A DNA stretch of 64,000 bases. Origin: Streptomyces sp. f51 (lineage in GTDB: Bacteria > Actinomycetota > Actinomycetes > Streptomycetales > Streptomycetaceae). A program made the translations under genes and the position numbers. The notes under the pieces are model-generated. The model saw only the letters and a list, made by a program, of their open reading frames with translations, made no database searches and was not told where the DNA came from. Below are positions 48,398-56,731 of the stretch, in pieces. The stretch lies in contig NZ_CP149798.1 in NCBI RefSeq assembly GCF_037940415.1, positions 7,783,001 through 7,847,000 of the forward strand, written 5' to 3'. Numbering within the stretch: the stretch's first letter is position 1; each line of letters starts with the position of its first letter.

Positions 48398-50800
48398 TCA
48401 GGACACCACGGGAGCGGTGTCCGTGACCTCGCTCAGCCGGACCGTGCACAGCCCGCGGGCCTCGCTCTTGACCTCCGTCACCTTGAGCTGGGTACCTGGC
48501 GTGAGGATGTACTCCTCCTCGCCGGTGAAGGCCGAGAAGCGCTTGATCCCGACCGCCCGGGCCGGCGTCACCTCGAAGAGCGTCCGCTTGCCGCTACCGC
48601 CCAGGAACGCCCGGGCCACCTTCAGCTCGGAGGTGCAGGAGGAGACACCCCACCAGGTCACCGTCCGGCCCACCGGGTACTGCGCCCGGAGGTCAAGCGA
48701 CACCCCGCGCCACAGCGGTTGCGTGTAGGCCGGCAGCTTCGAGACCGCCGAGAACAGCAGCCGCAGGTACGGCAGGTAGGGCGTGACCCTGGTGCGGTCG
48801 GGGGAGCGCAGAACGCTGTTGATCTCGCGGTAGAAGGCCGACTCGCAGGTGTAGAGGTGGAGCGCGGCGATCGCGTCGGCGGACGGGCCGCCGTCGGCCA
48901 CCTGGTCCGCACGCCGCTTGCCGAAGTCGCGGGAGCGCTGGATGTGCCCGGCGAGCCCGGACAGCGCCGCGGAGACCGGGGCGACGGCCTCGTGGAAGTC
49001 CATCAGCGGGGTGTCGAAGACCCCGGTGATCGCGGGCAGGACCAGGCCCTCGTCCTTGACGCTGGTGAGGCGCTCCAGATACAGCTGGTGCAGGTTCATG
49101 GTCGACTCGATGAAGGCGCCCATGCGCGCGGCGGCACCCCCGTCCGCACCGCCCGCGCCGGCCGCCGTCTCGTTCCACCCCTTGCTCGGCAGCCAGTCGA
49201 TGCCGTCGGCGCCCACCGACGCCAGAGCGTCGTTGACCTGGGCGAAGTGGTCGCCCTCGCAGAAGAGGTCGCCCTGCGCCGCCGGGTTGGCGTGGTCCAG
49301 GTGCCGCACCTCGACGTCCGGGTACTTCTGCTGGAGCCGCAGGACAACCCGCTTCAGGCTGCGGGCGTGCGCCCCCCACCACGCGAACACGACCCCGCGG
49401 TCCTCCTCGGCCGCGTCCTGCTTGGTCTTGAGGATCTCCTCGACGATCCGCTCGGCGACCGGCCGCCAGAACGCCGTGTGCTGGTCGGCCCCCATCGCCC
49501 CGTCCCCGCTCGCGGTCAGCGACGCGTTCAGCAGCAGCACGCCCTGCGTCAGCATCGCCTGGAACCACTCCGGCGGCTGGACCGTGTCCCGCTCCTTCAG
49601 CAGCGCCCGCACATCGGCGATCGGGGTCTTCTTGACGATGCCGTACTTCCACATCGCCGCCGCCTTGATGAGGCACCGGATGCTGACGACCCGGCCGAAC
49701 CGGCTGTCCTTCCAGTCGCTGAAGGTGTTGTCGAACATGGCGATGCCGGTGGCGCTCTTCGGCCGCGGATACGGGTTCTGGCCGAAGACCACCACCTTCC
49801 ACTTGTGCGGCGGGTTCGGCTTCAGCGCCTGGAACGTCAGCTCGCGGACCGGGACCACCTCGGGGCTGCGGCCCTTCCCGATGAACCGCGCGGCGTCCGG
49901 CTGCGCCTCGATGACCGGCTTCAGCAGCGGGAGCCAGGACTCCCCGCCGCCGTCGAACAGCTCGCTCAGGGCCAGGGGATCGCTCGCACCCGGCTGCGTC
50001 TGTGGCTGCGGCGGCTGGCCCGGAGCCGGGACACCGGGCCCCGATCCGGTCGTGCCGGAGGCGCCTTCGCTCCCCGCGCCAGAGGAAGCGGCAGGAGAGG
50101 AGGGAGAGGAGGGAGCGGGAGTTGCGGGCACCGGTGCGGCGGCCGCCGGCGGCACGATGCGTACCCGCTGCTCCACGGGCGCGTTCTCGATCCCGTGCAG
50201 CTGGGAGACGATCGTGGAGCGCAGCTCGTCGTCGTCCTCGAACCAGTGGTCGTGAAAGAGCGTGAAGCCGGTCCACATCAGGTTGGCGCACACCCGCGCC
50301 GGCACCTGCCCGGTCTGCGCCCCCAGCCCGACCAGCGCCACGGACCGGATGCTGCCCGGCTTCTTCCGGTTCTGCCGGTGAACGGCCTGGAAAGCGGCCG
50401 CGCACGCCAGCGCCACGTTCAGCGTGGCACTCACGTTCTGCGAGGACCGCACCATCGTCGGCGTCGATATCAGGTACCGGGGAACGGCCGCGCCGGACGG
50501 GACGCAGACCGCGCTGCCCACCGGCAGGGGCCCGGCGAACCGGTCCCGGATCGCCCGCTGGACGCGCACCTGGATGCCGGACCCCAGATACCGCTTGATG
50601 ACGGCGTCGACCCCGCCGTCCATCCGCCCAAGGGAGTTGGTGGGGGTGACCCAGGCGTCGACGTCCTCGTCGAGGATCGAGCCCTTGCGGATCTCGATGC
50701 CGGGCGTGTCGGCGAACGCGGCGCGCCACGCCTCCACCACACGCTCGTTGACGTCCGTCAGCACCACCCTGAGCGCGGGCAGCACAGTGCTCTCGGTCAT
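48398..50800 (-). CDS. Macro domain/uracil-DNA-glycosylase-like/ADP-ribosyltransferase fusion
   Basis: 800 residues in three domains. (1) Macro domain (about 10-205): DAWVTPTNSLGRMDGGVDAV in the ADP-ribose loop, GLGAQTGQVPARVCANLM later. A Pro/Ala/Ser linker (206-275) follows. (2) Uracil-DNA-glycosylase superfamily domain (about 276-545): VVVFGQNPYPRP (family motif GQDPYP, catalytic Asp as Asn342), GVLLLNASLTAS (420-431), WWGAHARSLK, and LDHANPAAQG...FCEGDHFAQVN like the HPSPLS/HFSKTN end motif, with His503. (3) R-S-E ADP-ribosyltransferase (about 640-800): Arg698 (LWRGV), SSCTS (720-724), EEEYIL with Glu761 and Glu763. ATG 50800 has GGAG 8 bp upstream. It is a single gene, with an AbiEii-like module downstream. 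It probably writes and recognises ADP-ribose on nucleic acid or protein. Confidence 0.85.
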   Translation of the reverse strand: MTESTVLPALRVVLTDVNERVVEAWRAAFADTPGIEIRKGSILDEDVDAWVTPTNSLGRMDGGVDAVIKRYLGSGIQVRVQRAIRDRFAGPLPVGSAVCVPSGAAVPRYLISTPTMVRSSQNVSATLNVALACAAAFQAVHRQNRKKPGSIRSVALVGLGAQTGQVPARVCANLMWTGFTLFHDHWFEDDDELRSTIVSQLHGIENAPVEQRVRIVPPAAAAPVPATPAPSSPSSPAASSGAGSEGASGTTGSGPGVPAPGQPPQPQTQPGASDPLALSELFDGGGESWLPLLKPVIEAQPDAARFIGKGRSPEVVPVRELTFQALKPNPPHKWKVVVFGQNPYPRPKSATGIAMFDNTFSDWKDSRFGRVVSIRCLIKAAAMWKYGIVKKTPIADVRALLKERDTVQPPEWFQAMLTQGVLLLNASLTASGDGAMGADQHTAFWRPVAERIVEEILKTKQDAAEEDRGVVFAWWGAHARSLKRVVLRLQQKYPDVEVRHLDHANPAAQGDLFCEGDHFAQVNDALASVGADGIDWLPSKGWNETAAGAGGADGGAAARMGAFIESTMNLHQLYLERLTSVKDEGLVLPAITGVFDTPLMDFHEAVAPVSAALSGLAGHIQRSRDFGKRRADQVADGGPSADAIAALHLYTCESAFYREINSVLRSPDRTRVTPYLPYLRLLFSAVSKLPAYTQPLWRGVSLDLRAQYPVGRTVTWWGVSSCTSELKVARAFLGGSGKRTLFEVTPARAVGIKRFSAFTGEEEYILTPGTQLKVTEVKSEARGLCTVRLSEVTDTAPVVS

Positions 50801-51124
50801 CGTCCACTCCTGTCGTGCACCAGCGGTTCCAAGACGCCGAACGTATCGCCCACCACTGACAACGCAGCCCCGCCAAGGGGTCCATGACCTGCCGTCATGT
50901 TCCGCCGCACCCACACCGACCGACAGGACGAACGGCAAAAGGGACTTGAGGTTCCCTCGCTTCCCGTGACAAAACCCACCGCGCACCAAACCTGACCACA
51001 ACGGAACAAAACGCCTTCTGCGTGATGTGCGCGCACCAACCAGGCACTACCTTGACGATTCCTTGATCACTACCAGGCCGTCCGGCCAAGGGGTCGGGCT
51101 CCGCCCGAAGGCGAGGTCCTGACC
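50801..51124. other. Divergent promoter region
   Basis: The stretch lies between the starts of the fusion gene (minus) and the lipoprotein gene (plus). No clear -10/-35 or palindrome was found. AAGGCGAGG shortly before 51125 is the lipoprotein binding site. Confidence 0.45.
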
Positions 51125-51658
51125 ATGACACGCAAGACAAGACTCACCCGTATCACCCTGGCCGCCGTCGTCACGGCCGGACTGCTGACGGGCTGCACGT
51201 CAAACGACGACGAATCCCTGACCTACCAGACGGACTACAGCAGTCACCGGCCACTGCGGGTCGTCGGCTACCCCTCCACCGGAAGCCTCGAGACGGTGCA
51301 GAAAGCCGTGTGGCGGCTCGCCGACGGCGACGCCGACGGACTGGCCGCGCTCGCCGTCGACGCCACGGACGCCGACGCCACGGCCCGCAACTGGGTCAAG
51401 GCCTTCGGCGCCGCCGCCGGGGGAGAGGTGACGGCGGACTTCTACGACGAGGGTTCCGTACGGCAGGTCGTGGTCCTCTACTTCGCCAAGAGCGGCCAGA
51501 TCAAGGAGATCGAGGCCCGCACGGGAGACGACGACTCCTGGGGACTCACCCTGGCCGAGCCCGACTTGGCCGAGGCGACGGCCAAACCGACCTGGGCCCC
51601 GTCGAAGCCGGGCCACTCCAACTCCCGCACCTCCGGCACCTCGTCGTCCCGGAACTAG
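51125..51658 (+). CDS. Small lipoprotein of unknown function
   Basis: 177 residues. A lipoprotein signal peptide ends LLTGC (Cys about 22), then a polar domain with an SLETVQKAVWRLADGDADGL helix and a VVVLYFAKSGQIKEIEAR strand. It has a Ser/Thr-rich tail. The middle resembles DUF-type protein-export accessory domains, but no family is named. It is alone and divergent from the fusion gene. Confidence 0.75.
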   Translation: MTRKTRLTRITLAAVVTAGLLTGCTSNDDESLTYQTDYSSHRPLRVVGYPSTGSLETVQKAVWRLADGDADGLAALAVDATDADATARNWVKAFGAAAGGEVTADFYDEGSVRQVVVLYFAKSGQIKEIEARTGDDDSWGLTLAEPDLAEATAKPTWAPSKPGHSNSRTSGTSSSRN

Positions 51659-51703
51659 CGCTCACCTTGTGCCGCCGGTGGCGTGGGACCCCTGGGGGAG
51701 GGG

Positions 51704-52174
51704 TCAGGGGCGCGGTGGCAGCCAGCCCTGCTGGACGGCCCGTACGCCGGCCTCGAAGCGGCTGCGGGCGTCGAGGCGTTCCATCAGTTCGGAGGCGATC
51801 CGGCGGGCCGTGCGGTGCGACACCCCGAGCCGTTTGGCGATGGCCTCGTCGGTGTGGCCCTCGGCCAGGAGCCGCAGGGCGGTCGTCTGCTGGCCGGTGA
51901 GTCCGTTCGGGCCGGTGGGGACCGTCTCGCCGAGCGGCTGGGCGGACTCCCACGTGGTCTCGAACAGCGCGCACAGGGCGGTGAGGGTGCCCTGGCCGGT
52001 CAGCAGGACGGCGCCGGCGGCGGTGTCGTCGCTGCTGACCGAGATCATGGCGGTCGCCCGGTCCATGAGGATCATCCGGGTCGGCAGCGACGCGACCGTA
52101 CGGATCCGGCCACCCAACCGGGCCAGCCAGGTGGCATGTTCGACGGTCGGCCGGTTCGTCCGGACACTGTCGAG
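51704..52174 (-). pseudogene. LuxR-type regulator, N-terminus removed by TnpB element 3
   Basis: The minus frame encodes about 157 residues ending in a LuxR helix-turn-helix (LTGQQTTALRLLAEGHTDEA, then IAKRLGVSHRTARRI). Before it is the C-terminal part of an effector domain (LPTRMILMDRATAMISVSSD, ALFETTWESAQPLGE) as in long TrmB/LuxR regulators of Streptomyces. The frame is open up to 52174, where the element right end (TTGACATCC at 52175) begins, so at least 150 N-terminal residues are missing. An internal ATG (52117) may still yield an HTH fragment. Confidence 0.82.
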
Positions 52175-52191
52175 TTGACATCCTCTCCGCC

Positions 52192-53424
52192 CTAAAGGTC
52201 GGAGATTCCCGCCTGGCTGCCGGATGGCTGGCTCGCCTTCGGGTGGGTTCCTGTTTCTTCGCGCTGTGCCGGGAGGAGTCCCGGTCTTACCAGCGCTCCG
52301 CAGGCTGATACTGCCAGTCCGGCAGCCTTCGCGACGTTGACTGCCGCATTGATGTCCCGGTCAAGCCGCGCCCCGCAGGCCCCGCACGTCCACGTACGAA
52401 TGTGCAGGGGCTTGGGGCCGTCCTTGACGCCGCAGGCCGAGCACACCTGGGACGTGGGCTCGAATCGGCCGATGCGGTGGAAGGTGCGCCCGTACAAGGC
52501 GGCCTTGTACTCCAACATCGTGGTGAACGCCGACCATCCGGCGTCGTGCACGGACTTCGCGAGGCGGGTACGGACGAGTCCCTTGACCGCCAGGTCTTCC
52601 ACTGCAACCGCTTGATTCTCGCGGATGATCTTCGTGGAGAGCTGGTGGTGGAACTCGCGCCGCGCATCGGCGGTCCGTGCGTGAGTACGCGCAACCTTGA
52701 TCCGGGCCTTCGCCCGGTTCTTCGACCCCTCCGCCTTCCGGCTGAGATCCTGCTGAGCCTTCTTGAGCTTCTTCTCGGCCCGGCGCAGGAAGCGCGGGCT
52801 GTCGATTTTCGTGCCGTCCGAGAGGATTGCGAAGTGAGTCAGGCCCAGGTCGATGCCGACGACGTTGTCCGTGGCGGTAAGCATCTCGGAGTCGGTCTCG
52901 ACCACGAACGATGCGAAGTAACGGCCCGCACTACGCTTGACCACAGTCACCGTCGACGGAACCGACGGCAGGGAACGTGACCACTTCACGGCCAGGTCGC
53001 CGACCTTGGGGAGCCGGAGCTTTCCGCCAGTCGTGATCTTCCATCCGGCGTTGGCGGTGAACCGGACCGACTGCCGTTTGTCCTTGCGGGACTTGAACCG
53101 GGGCGCACCCATCTTGGGGCGCTTTCCCTTGAGGCCGTCGAAGAAGTTCTTGTAGGCGGTGTCCAGGTCCCGCAGGGACTGCTGCAACACGACCGATGAC
53201 ACCTCGGCGAGCCACGCACGCTCGGGAGTCTTCTTCGAGGCGGTGAGCTGCTTGGACAACTCCCCGGATGGGACGAACGGCAGCCCGGCGGCTCGGGCGG
53301 TCTCACGAGCCCGAAGGGCATCGTTGAAGACAACCTGAGCACACCCGAACGCCCTCGCCAACGCCATGCACTGACCGGCGCTCGGGTACACGCGGAAGCT
53401 GTACCGAAGCTGCATGTCCATCAC
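52192..53424 (-). CDS. tnpB: RNA-guided endonuclease TnpB (element 3)
   Basis: 410 residues, triad Asp192 (GIDLGLTH), Glu276 (VEDLAV), Asp357 (LDRDINAA), zinc ribbon C328xxC and C347xxC. It is close to element 1 in sequence (RYSFRVYPSAGQ; LRDLDTAYKNFF). ATG 53424 or ATG 53415 is the start. It sits in an element that still has part of tnpA, so it has an IS605-like layout with the two genes divergent. The guide would be the LuxR gene flank CTCGACAGTGTCCGGA (52174-52159). Confidence 0.92.
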   Translation of the reverse strand: MMDMQLRYSFRVYPSAGQCMALARAFGCAQVVFNDALRARETARAAGLPFVPSGELSKQLTASKKTPERAWLAEVSSVVLQQSLRDLDTAYKNFFDGLKGKRPKMGAPRFKSRKDKRQSVRFTANAGWKITTGGKLRLPKVGDLAVKWSRSLPSVPSTVTVVKRSAGRYFASFVVETDSEMLTATDNVVGIDLGLTHFAILSDGTKIDSPRFLRRAEKKLKKAQQDLSRKAEGSKNRAKARIKVARTHARTADARREFHHQLSTKIIRENQAVAVEDLAVKGLVRTRLAKSVHDAGWSAFTTMLEYKAALYGRTFHRIGRFEPTSQVCSACGVKDGPKPLHIRTWTCGACGARLDRDINAAVNVAKAAGLAVSACGALVRPGLLPAQREETGTHPKASQPSGSQAGISDL

Positions 53425-53439
53425 TTTGCCCTTTGGTCT

Positions 53440-53627
53440 ATGTCACCACGATGGAATCCAAATCCCGACGTACGCAATGGCCGTCACGTCGTCCACAACC
53501 TGCACGTCCACTTGGTTTTCGTCACGAAGTACCGGCGCAAGGCCATGACCGACGCCATGCTGACGCGCTGCGAAGAGATCATGCGAGTGGTGTGCACGGG
53601 CTTCGAAGCCGAACTGCAGGACGCAAA
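53440..53627 (+). pseudogene. tnpA: TnpA fragment (Y1 transposase, IS200 type)
   Basis: MSPRWNPNPDVRNGRHVVHN, then LHVHLVFVTKYRRKAMTDAM and LTRCEEIMRVVC, matches the first 60 residues of IS200/IS605 TnpA, including the first strand HLVFVTKYRR. The HUH motif and catalytic Tyr, both further on, are missing. The frame continues past 53630 only into unrelated Arg/Pro-rich sequence. Confidence 0.82.
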
Positions 53628-53783
53628 CGTCCTTGGCCCGTTGCGTCCTGACAGGGCATCGGAAACCCCGGGACACGCACCCGGCGCCCGGGGGCCGGGG
53701 GCCGGCCGGTCACCGTGCCGTCCGCCGATGTCGGTGTCCGTTCGCCGCCAGCGTTCCGCGGCCGGGGCGGCTGGGATGGGGTC

Positions 53784-54533
53784 ATGACTTCTCAGCGAGA
53801 CATGAACGGCAAGGTGGCCCTCGTGACCGGCGGGAGCCGGGGCATCGGGGCCGCGACGGCGCTGCGGCTGGCCCGCGAGGGCGCGGACGTGGCCGTCACC
53901 TACGTGAGCGGCAAGGAGGCCGCGTAGGACGTCGTACGGGGTGTCGAGGCGCTCGGACGCAGGGGGCTCGCCCTGCGCGCGGACGCGGCCGACGCGGGGG
54001 AGGCCGGCACGGTGGCGGACCGGGTCGTCGCGGAGTTCGGGCGGCTCGACGTCCTCGTCAACAACGCCGGGGTGGGGGTCCTGGGTCCGCTCGCGTCCCT
54101 GACCACGGCGGACGTGGACCGGGTGCTCGACGTGAACGTCCGGGGGGTCTTCCTGACCTCCCGGACGGCCGCGGCGCACCTCGGCGACGGCGGACGGATC
54201 ATCACGATCGGCAGCTGCATGACACAGCGGGTCCCCGGCCCGGGAGGCACGCTCTACGCGACGAGCAAGTCCGCGCTGATCGGCCTGACCAAAGCACTGG
54301 CGCGGGAACTCGGCGACCGCGGGATCACCGCCAACATCGTCCATCCCGGCCCCGTCGACACGGACATGAACCCGGCGGACGGCCCGTACGCACCGGGCCA
54401 GAGCGCGCTGACCGCCGTGGGCCGCTTCGGCACCGCCGACGAGGTCGCGTCGATCGTCGCGTATCTGGCCGGAAGCGAGGCGGGATACGTCACGGGGGCG
54501 GAGTTCGCGGTGGACGGCGGACACGCGGCCTGA
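53784..54533 (+). pseudogene. SDR oxidoreductase gene with an in-frame TAG
   Basis: It starts at ATG 53784: KVALVTGGSRGIGAATALRL, then AYVSGKEAA, stop TAG (53925-53927), then DVVRGVEALGRRG in the same frame, NNAG, YATSKSALIGL and VTGAEFAVDGGHAA to 54533. All key SDR motifs are otherwise intact, so a single GAG-to-TAG change would explain it. It could be a recent mutation, a sequence error, or a gene rarely read through. Confidence 0.85.
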
Positions 54534-54874
54534 GGACCGAGGCGCGGCCGCCGCCGAGGGGGCGACGCGTGGCCGGGCAGCCCGCGGGACGTTCGGCCTC
54601 GGGATGTCAGTGGACGTCAGTTCCCTTGCGGGGGACGGGTTGTCGCACGTGGAGGACGGCGAGCGCGAAGGGCGGTGTCAGGTCGGCCTGTTCCCGTATG
54701 GCGGTTCCGTTCAGGCAACCGTAACCTTGGTCTTGGTTGCTGTGGGTAGCCTTTCGGGCGCCCTTCGTTGCAACCGGCGGGGGCAAACCGGCTGTTGCTC
54801 TGCGGTAGTGCACAACCGTCCACTAGAGTTACTGCGCACCATCGGGGCGGATCGGGGGATCGGGAGGATCTGAG
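54534..54874. other. Intergenic stretch, no gene
   Basis: This lies between the SDR pseudogene and the DUF397 gene. GGGAGG at 54861-54866 is the binding site for the DUF397 start. No other feature is recognised. Confidence 0.45.
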
Positions 54875-55075
54875 GTGGTGCATGGGGGGAAACCCTTGTG
54901 GCGCAGGAGCAGTAAGTGCGGCAACGAGAGCGAGTGCGTGGAGGTCGCGATGGAACGTGACTGCGTGCGGACCCGTGACTCGAAAGCACCTGCCTGGCCG
55001 ACTTTGACGTTCACCAGTGGCGCCTGGTCCGAATTCCTCGGCGCTGTGAGGGCAGGGGAGTTACAGAGCCCGTGA
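54875..55075 (+). CDS. DUF397 family small protein
   Basis: 66 residues: WRRSSKCGNESECVEVA, VRTRDSKAPAWPTLTFTSGA, WSEFLGAVRAGEL, the core pattern of DUF397. GTG 54875 follows GGGAGG. These small proteins almost always pair with an Scr1-type XRE regulator and affect development and antibiotic production; one such regulator is at 55871, on the other strand and with two membrane-protein genes in between. Confidence 0.88.
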   Translation: MVHGGKPLWRRSSKCGNESECVEVAMERDCVRTRDSKAPAWPTLTFTSGAWSEFLGAVRAGELQSP

Positions 55076-55113
55076 CGTTCTTGACCAGCCAGCGGCAAGG
55101 GGGAGGGGGGCGT

Positions 55114-55407
55114 ATGGACGCTGGAGCGTCGGCTGCTCACCATCCGGGCGGGAGAGCCCGGAGCCGTTCCGCAGTGGTGGGCGGAGCGATCACTTTCACG
55201 CTCGTCGTCGGCATCGTCGCCACGGTCGCCGCCGCCGCGGCAACGACACTGGTCGACAGTGTCGTCCTCAAACGGGTTCTGTGGGTGTCCGTGGCCGTCA
55301 TCGTGGCGGTGGCCGCCGGCCTGTGGCGCGCGGGGATGTCCCCTACGGCGCCCCCACCGGATTCTGATCGCCTTCCGTATGGTTCTCAGGCGGGTTCCCC
55401 TCGTTAG
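55114..55407 (+). CDS. Small membrane protein after DUF397
   Basis: 97 residues: polar N-terminus, then two hydrophobic helices (ITFTLVVGIVATVAAAAATT and LWVSVAVIVAVAAGLW). ATG 55114 has a GGGGGAGGGGGG binding site. It is probably co-transcribed with DUF397, and overlaps the 3-prime end of the converging gene by 65 bp. The function is unknown. Confidence 0.65.
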   Translation: MDAGASAAHHPGGRARSRSAVVGGAITFTLVVGIVATVAAAAATTLVDSVVLKRVLWVSVAVIVAVAAGLWRAGMSPTAPPPDSDRLPYGSQAGSPR

Positions 55408-55825
55408 TCCGTGCCGAGCGGCGGCGTGTGTGGGCGCGCTTGCCCCACCAGGCCAGCGCGCTGAGCAGCATCGTGCCGACCACGGTCAGGGACCCCGTGC
55501 CTGCTGCCGGCAGTGACAGTCTGAGACTGGCGGCCCTGTTCAAGACGAACGCGACGGCCGCCACGACGATCAGCAGGGCACCCAGGCCTATGAGTCCGAG
55601 CCGCGCCGCCATCCGCAGCCGCATCTGACCGCGGGCCGTCTCCAGTTGCAGGGTGTTCTCCGCTCGGGCCCTTTCTATCGCGATCAGATTCTGTGCCTGG
55701 GCGGGGTCCTGGATGGCCTGGGCCATGAGGGCCTGATCCGTCGGGTCCTCGGTCTGCTCCGCGCCGCCGAGTGTGTTGATGCGCACCCACTCCAGCAGGC
55801 GCTGCCCTATCGACCTGGAGACCAT
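55343..55825 (-). CDS. Membrane protein with coiled-coil N-terminus
   Basis: 160 residues: a helical cytoplasmic part (DQALMAQAIQDPAQAQNLIA, IERARAENTLQLETARG), then two transmembrane helices (LGLIGLGALLIVVAAVAFVL and SLTVVGTMLLSALAWWG) and a charged tail. GTG or ATG 55825 is the start. It lies just after the XRE gene on the same strand, so they may be one transcript. Converging with the small membrane-protein gene, it overlaps that gene by 65 bp. Confidence 0.7.
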   Translation of the reverse strand: MVSRSIGQRLLEWVRINTLGGAEQTEDPTDQALMAQAIQDPAQAQNLIAIERARAENTLQLETARGQMRLRMAARLGLIGLGALLIVVAAVAFVLNRAASLRLSLPAAGTGSLTVVGTMLLSALAWWGKRAHTRRRSARTNEGNPPENHTEGDQNPVGAP

Positions 55826-55870
55826 GTCCGGCCCTTCCCCTGGCTTCTGTCACCGTTGACGGGGCCCGGC

Positions 55871-56731
55871 TCAGCGGACGCCGAGGTCCTGCCGGACGCG
55901 GCTGATCAGGTCGGCCGACTCCGGCTCGCCGAGGGCCAGATCCGTGATCACCTGGAGGCATTCCTGGTAACGGGCCAGCAGACGCAGGTCCTCACCGCCG
56001 GTCATGCTGCCGGCGGCGTGCTCCAGATAGAGAAGATCGTCGTCGTCGGGGAAGCCCAGCAGGACGAAGCTGCCCAGCGTGCTGTAGTGCGCCCCCGCCT
56101 CGAACGGCAGCACCCTCACGGAAACCTCCGGGCGGCTTCCGAGGGCGAGCAAGTGGTCGAGCTGTTCGCCGAGTACGTCCTTGCCTCCGATCTGACGTCG
56201 TACCGCTGCCTCGTCGAGCACGAACACGCAGGCCGGCCGGCCCGAGTCGTCGAACATGCGCTGCTGACGCTCCATACGAAGGTCCACGACCCTCTGGAAG
56301 ACGTCCTCGTCCAGGTCGCGGGGGGCGAGGAGGGCTTCGGCATAACCGCGGGTCTGCAAGTGCCCCGGCACCACGATGGGGTGGTAGGTGTGCAGGGACG
56401 TCGCCGCGCCCTCGTATCCCAGGTACTGGGCGAACTGAGGGGTGATCACCTCGTGGTAGCCGGACCACCAGCTCGGTCCCTTGCTGCCCCGTGCCGCCTC
56501 CTCGAGGTCCTGTACCCGTTCGGGGTCGGTCACCTCGTACAGCGCCAGCAGGGCCCGCAGGTCGCTGACCGACACGCCGACCGTGCCGGTCTCCACCCGG
56601 ATCAGCTTCGACTGGGACCACTCGACTCGCTCTGCTGCCTCCCGTTGGCTCAGAGCCGCATTCTCACGTGCCCGACGCAGCGAAAGGCGTAGTTTGCGTC
56701 GGTTCAGACTTGGGTCGATCGAGTGTGTCAT
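55871..56731 (-). CDS. Scr1-type XRE regulator
   Basis: 286 residues: N-terminal XRE domain (about 12-75, LRRARENAALSQREAAERVE, then WSQSKLIRVETG) and the long C-terminal Scr1/DUF5753 domain (HPIVVPGHLQTRGYAEALL, MERQQRMFDD, VRVLPFEAGAHYSTLGSF). ATG 56731 has GGAG upstream. It is the regulator that normally pairs with DUF397. The repeated AGCTC/GAGCT elements upstream are probably its operators. Confidence 0.93.
   Translation of the reverse strand: MTHSIDPSLNRRKLRLSLRRARENAALSQREAAERVEWSQSKLIRVETGTVGVSVSDLRALLALYEVTDPERVQDLEEAARGSKGPSWWSGYHEVITPQFAQYLGYEGAATSLHTYHPIVVPGHLQTRGYAEALLAPRDLDEDVFQRVVDLRMERQQRMFDDSGRPACVFVLDEAAVRRQIGGKDVLGEQLDHLLALGSRPEVSVRVLPFEAGAHYSTLGSFVLLGFPDDDDLLYLEHAAGSMTGGEDLRLLARYQECLQVITDLALGEPESADLISRVRQDLGVR

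Larger units (their letters stand above)
52175..53630 (-). mobile_element. IS200/IS605-type element 3, truncated in tnpA
   Basis: It begins TTGACATCC at 52175 with an imperfect right-end hairpin, then tnpB, then divergent tnpA whose reading frame breaks near 53630. The left end is missing. The sequence joins the promoter region of a different gene, so a deletion between the element and its neighbours is likely. Confidence 0.82.

Noticed and set aside
48062..50887. A 941-codon open frame on the plus strand opposite the macro-UDG-ART gene
   Set aside because: It is Arg/Gly/Pro-rich without domains or a start signal and mirrors the GC3 pattern of the real minus-strand gene.
53440..53787. A complete tnpA gene of 115 codons
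   Set aside because: Only the first 60 residues match TnpA; the HUH motif and catalytic Tyr are missing and the tail is unrelated sequence.
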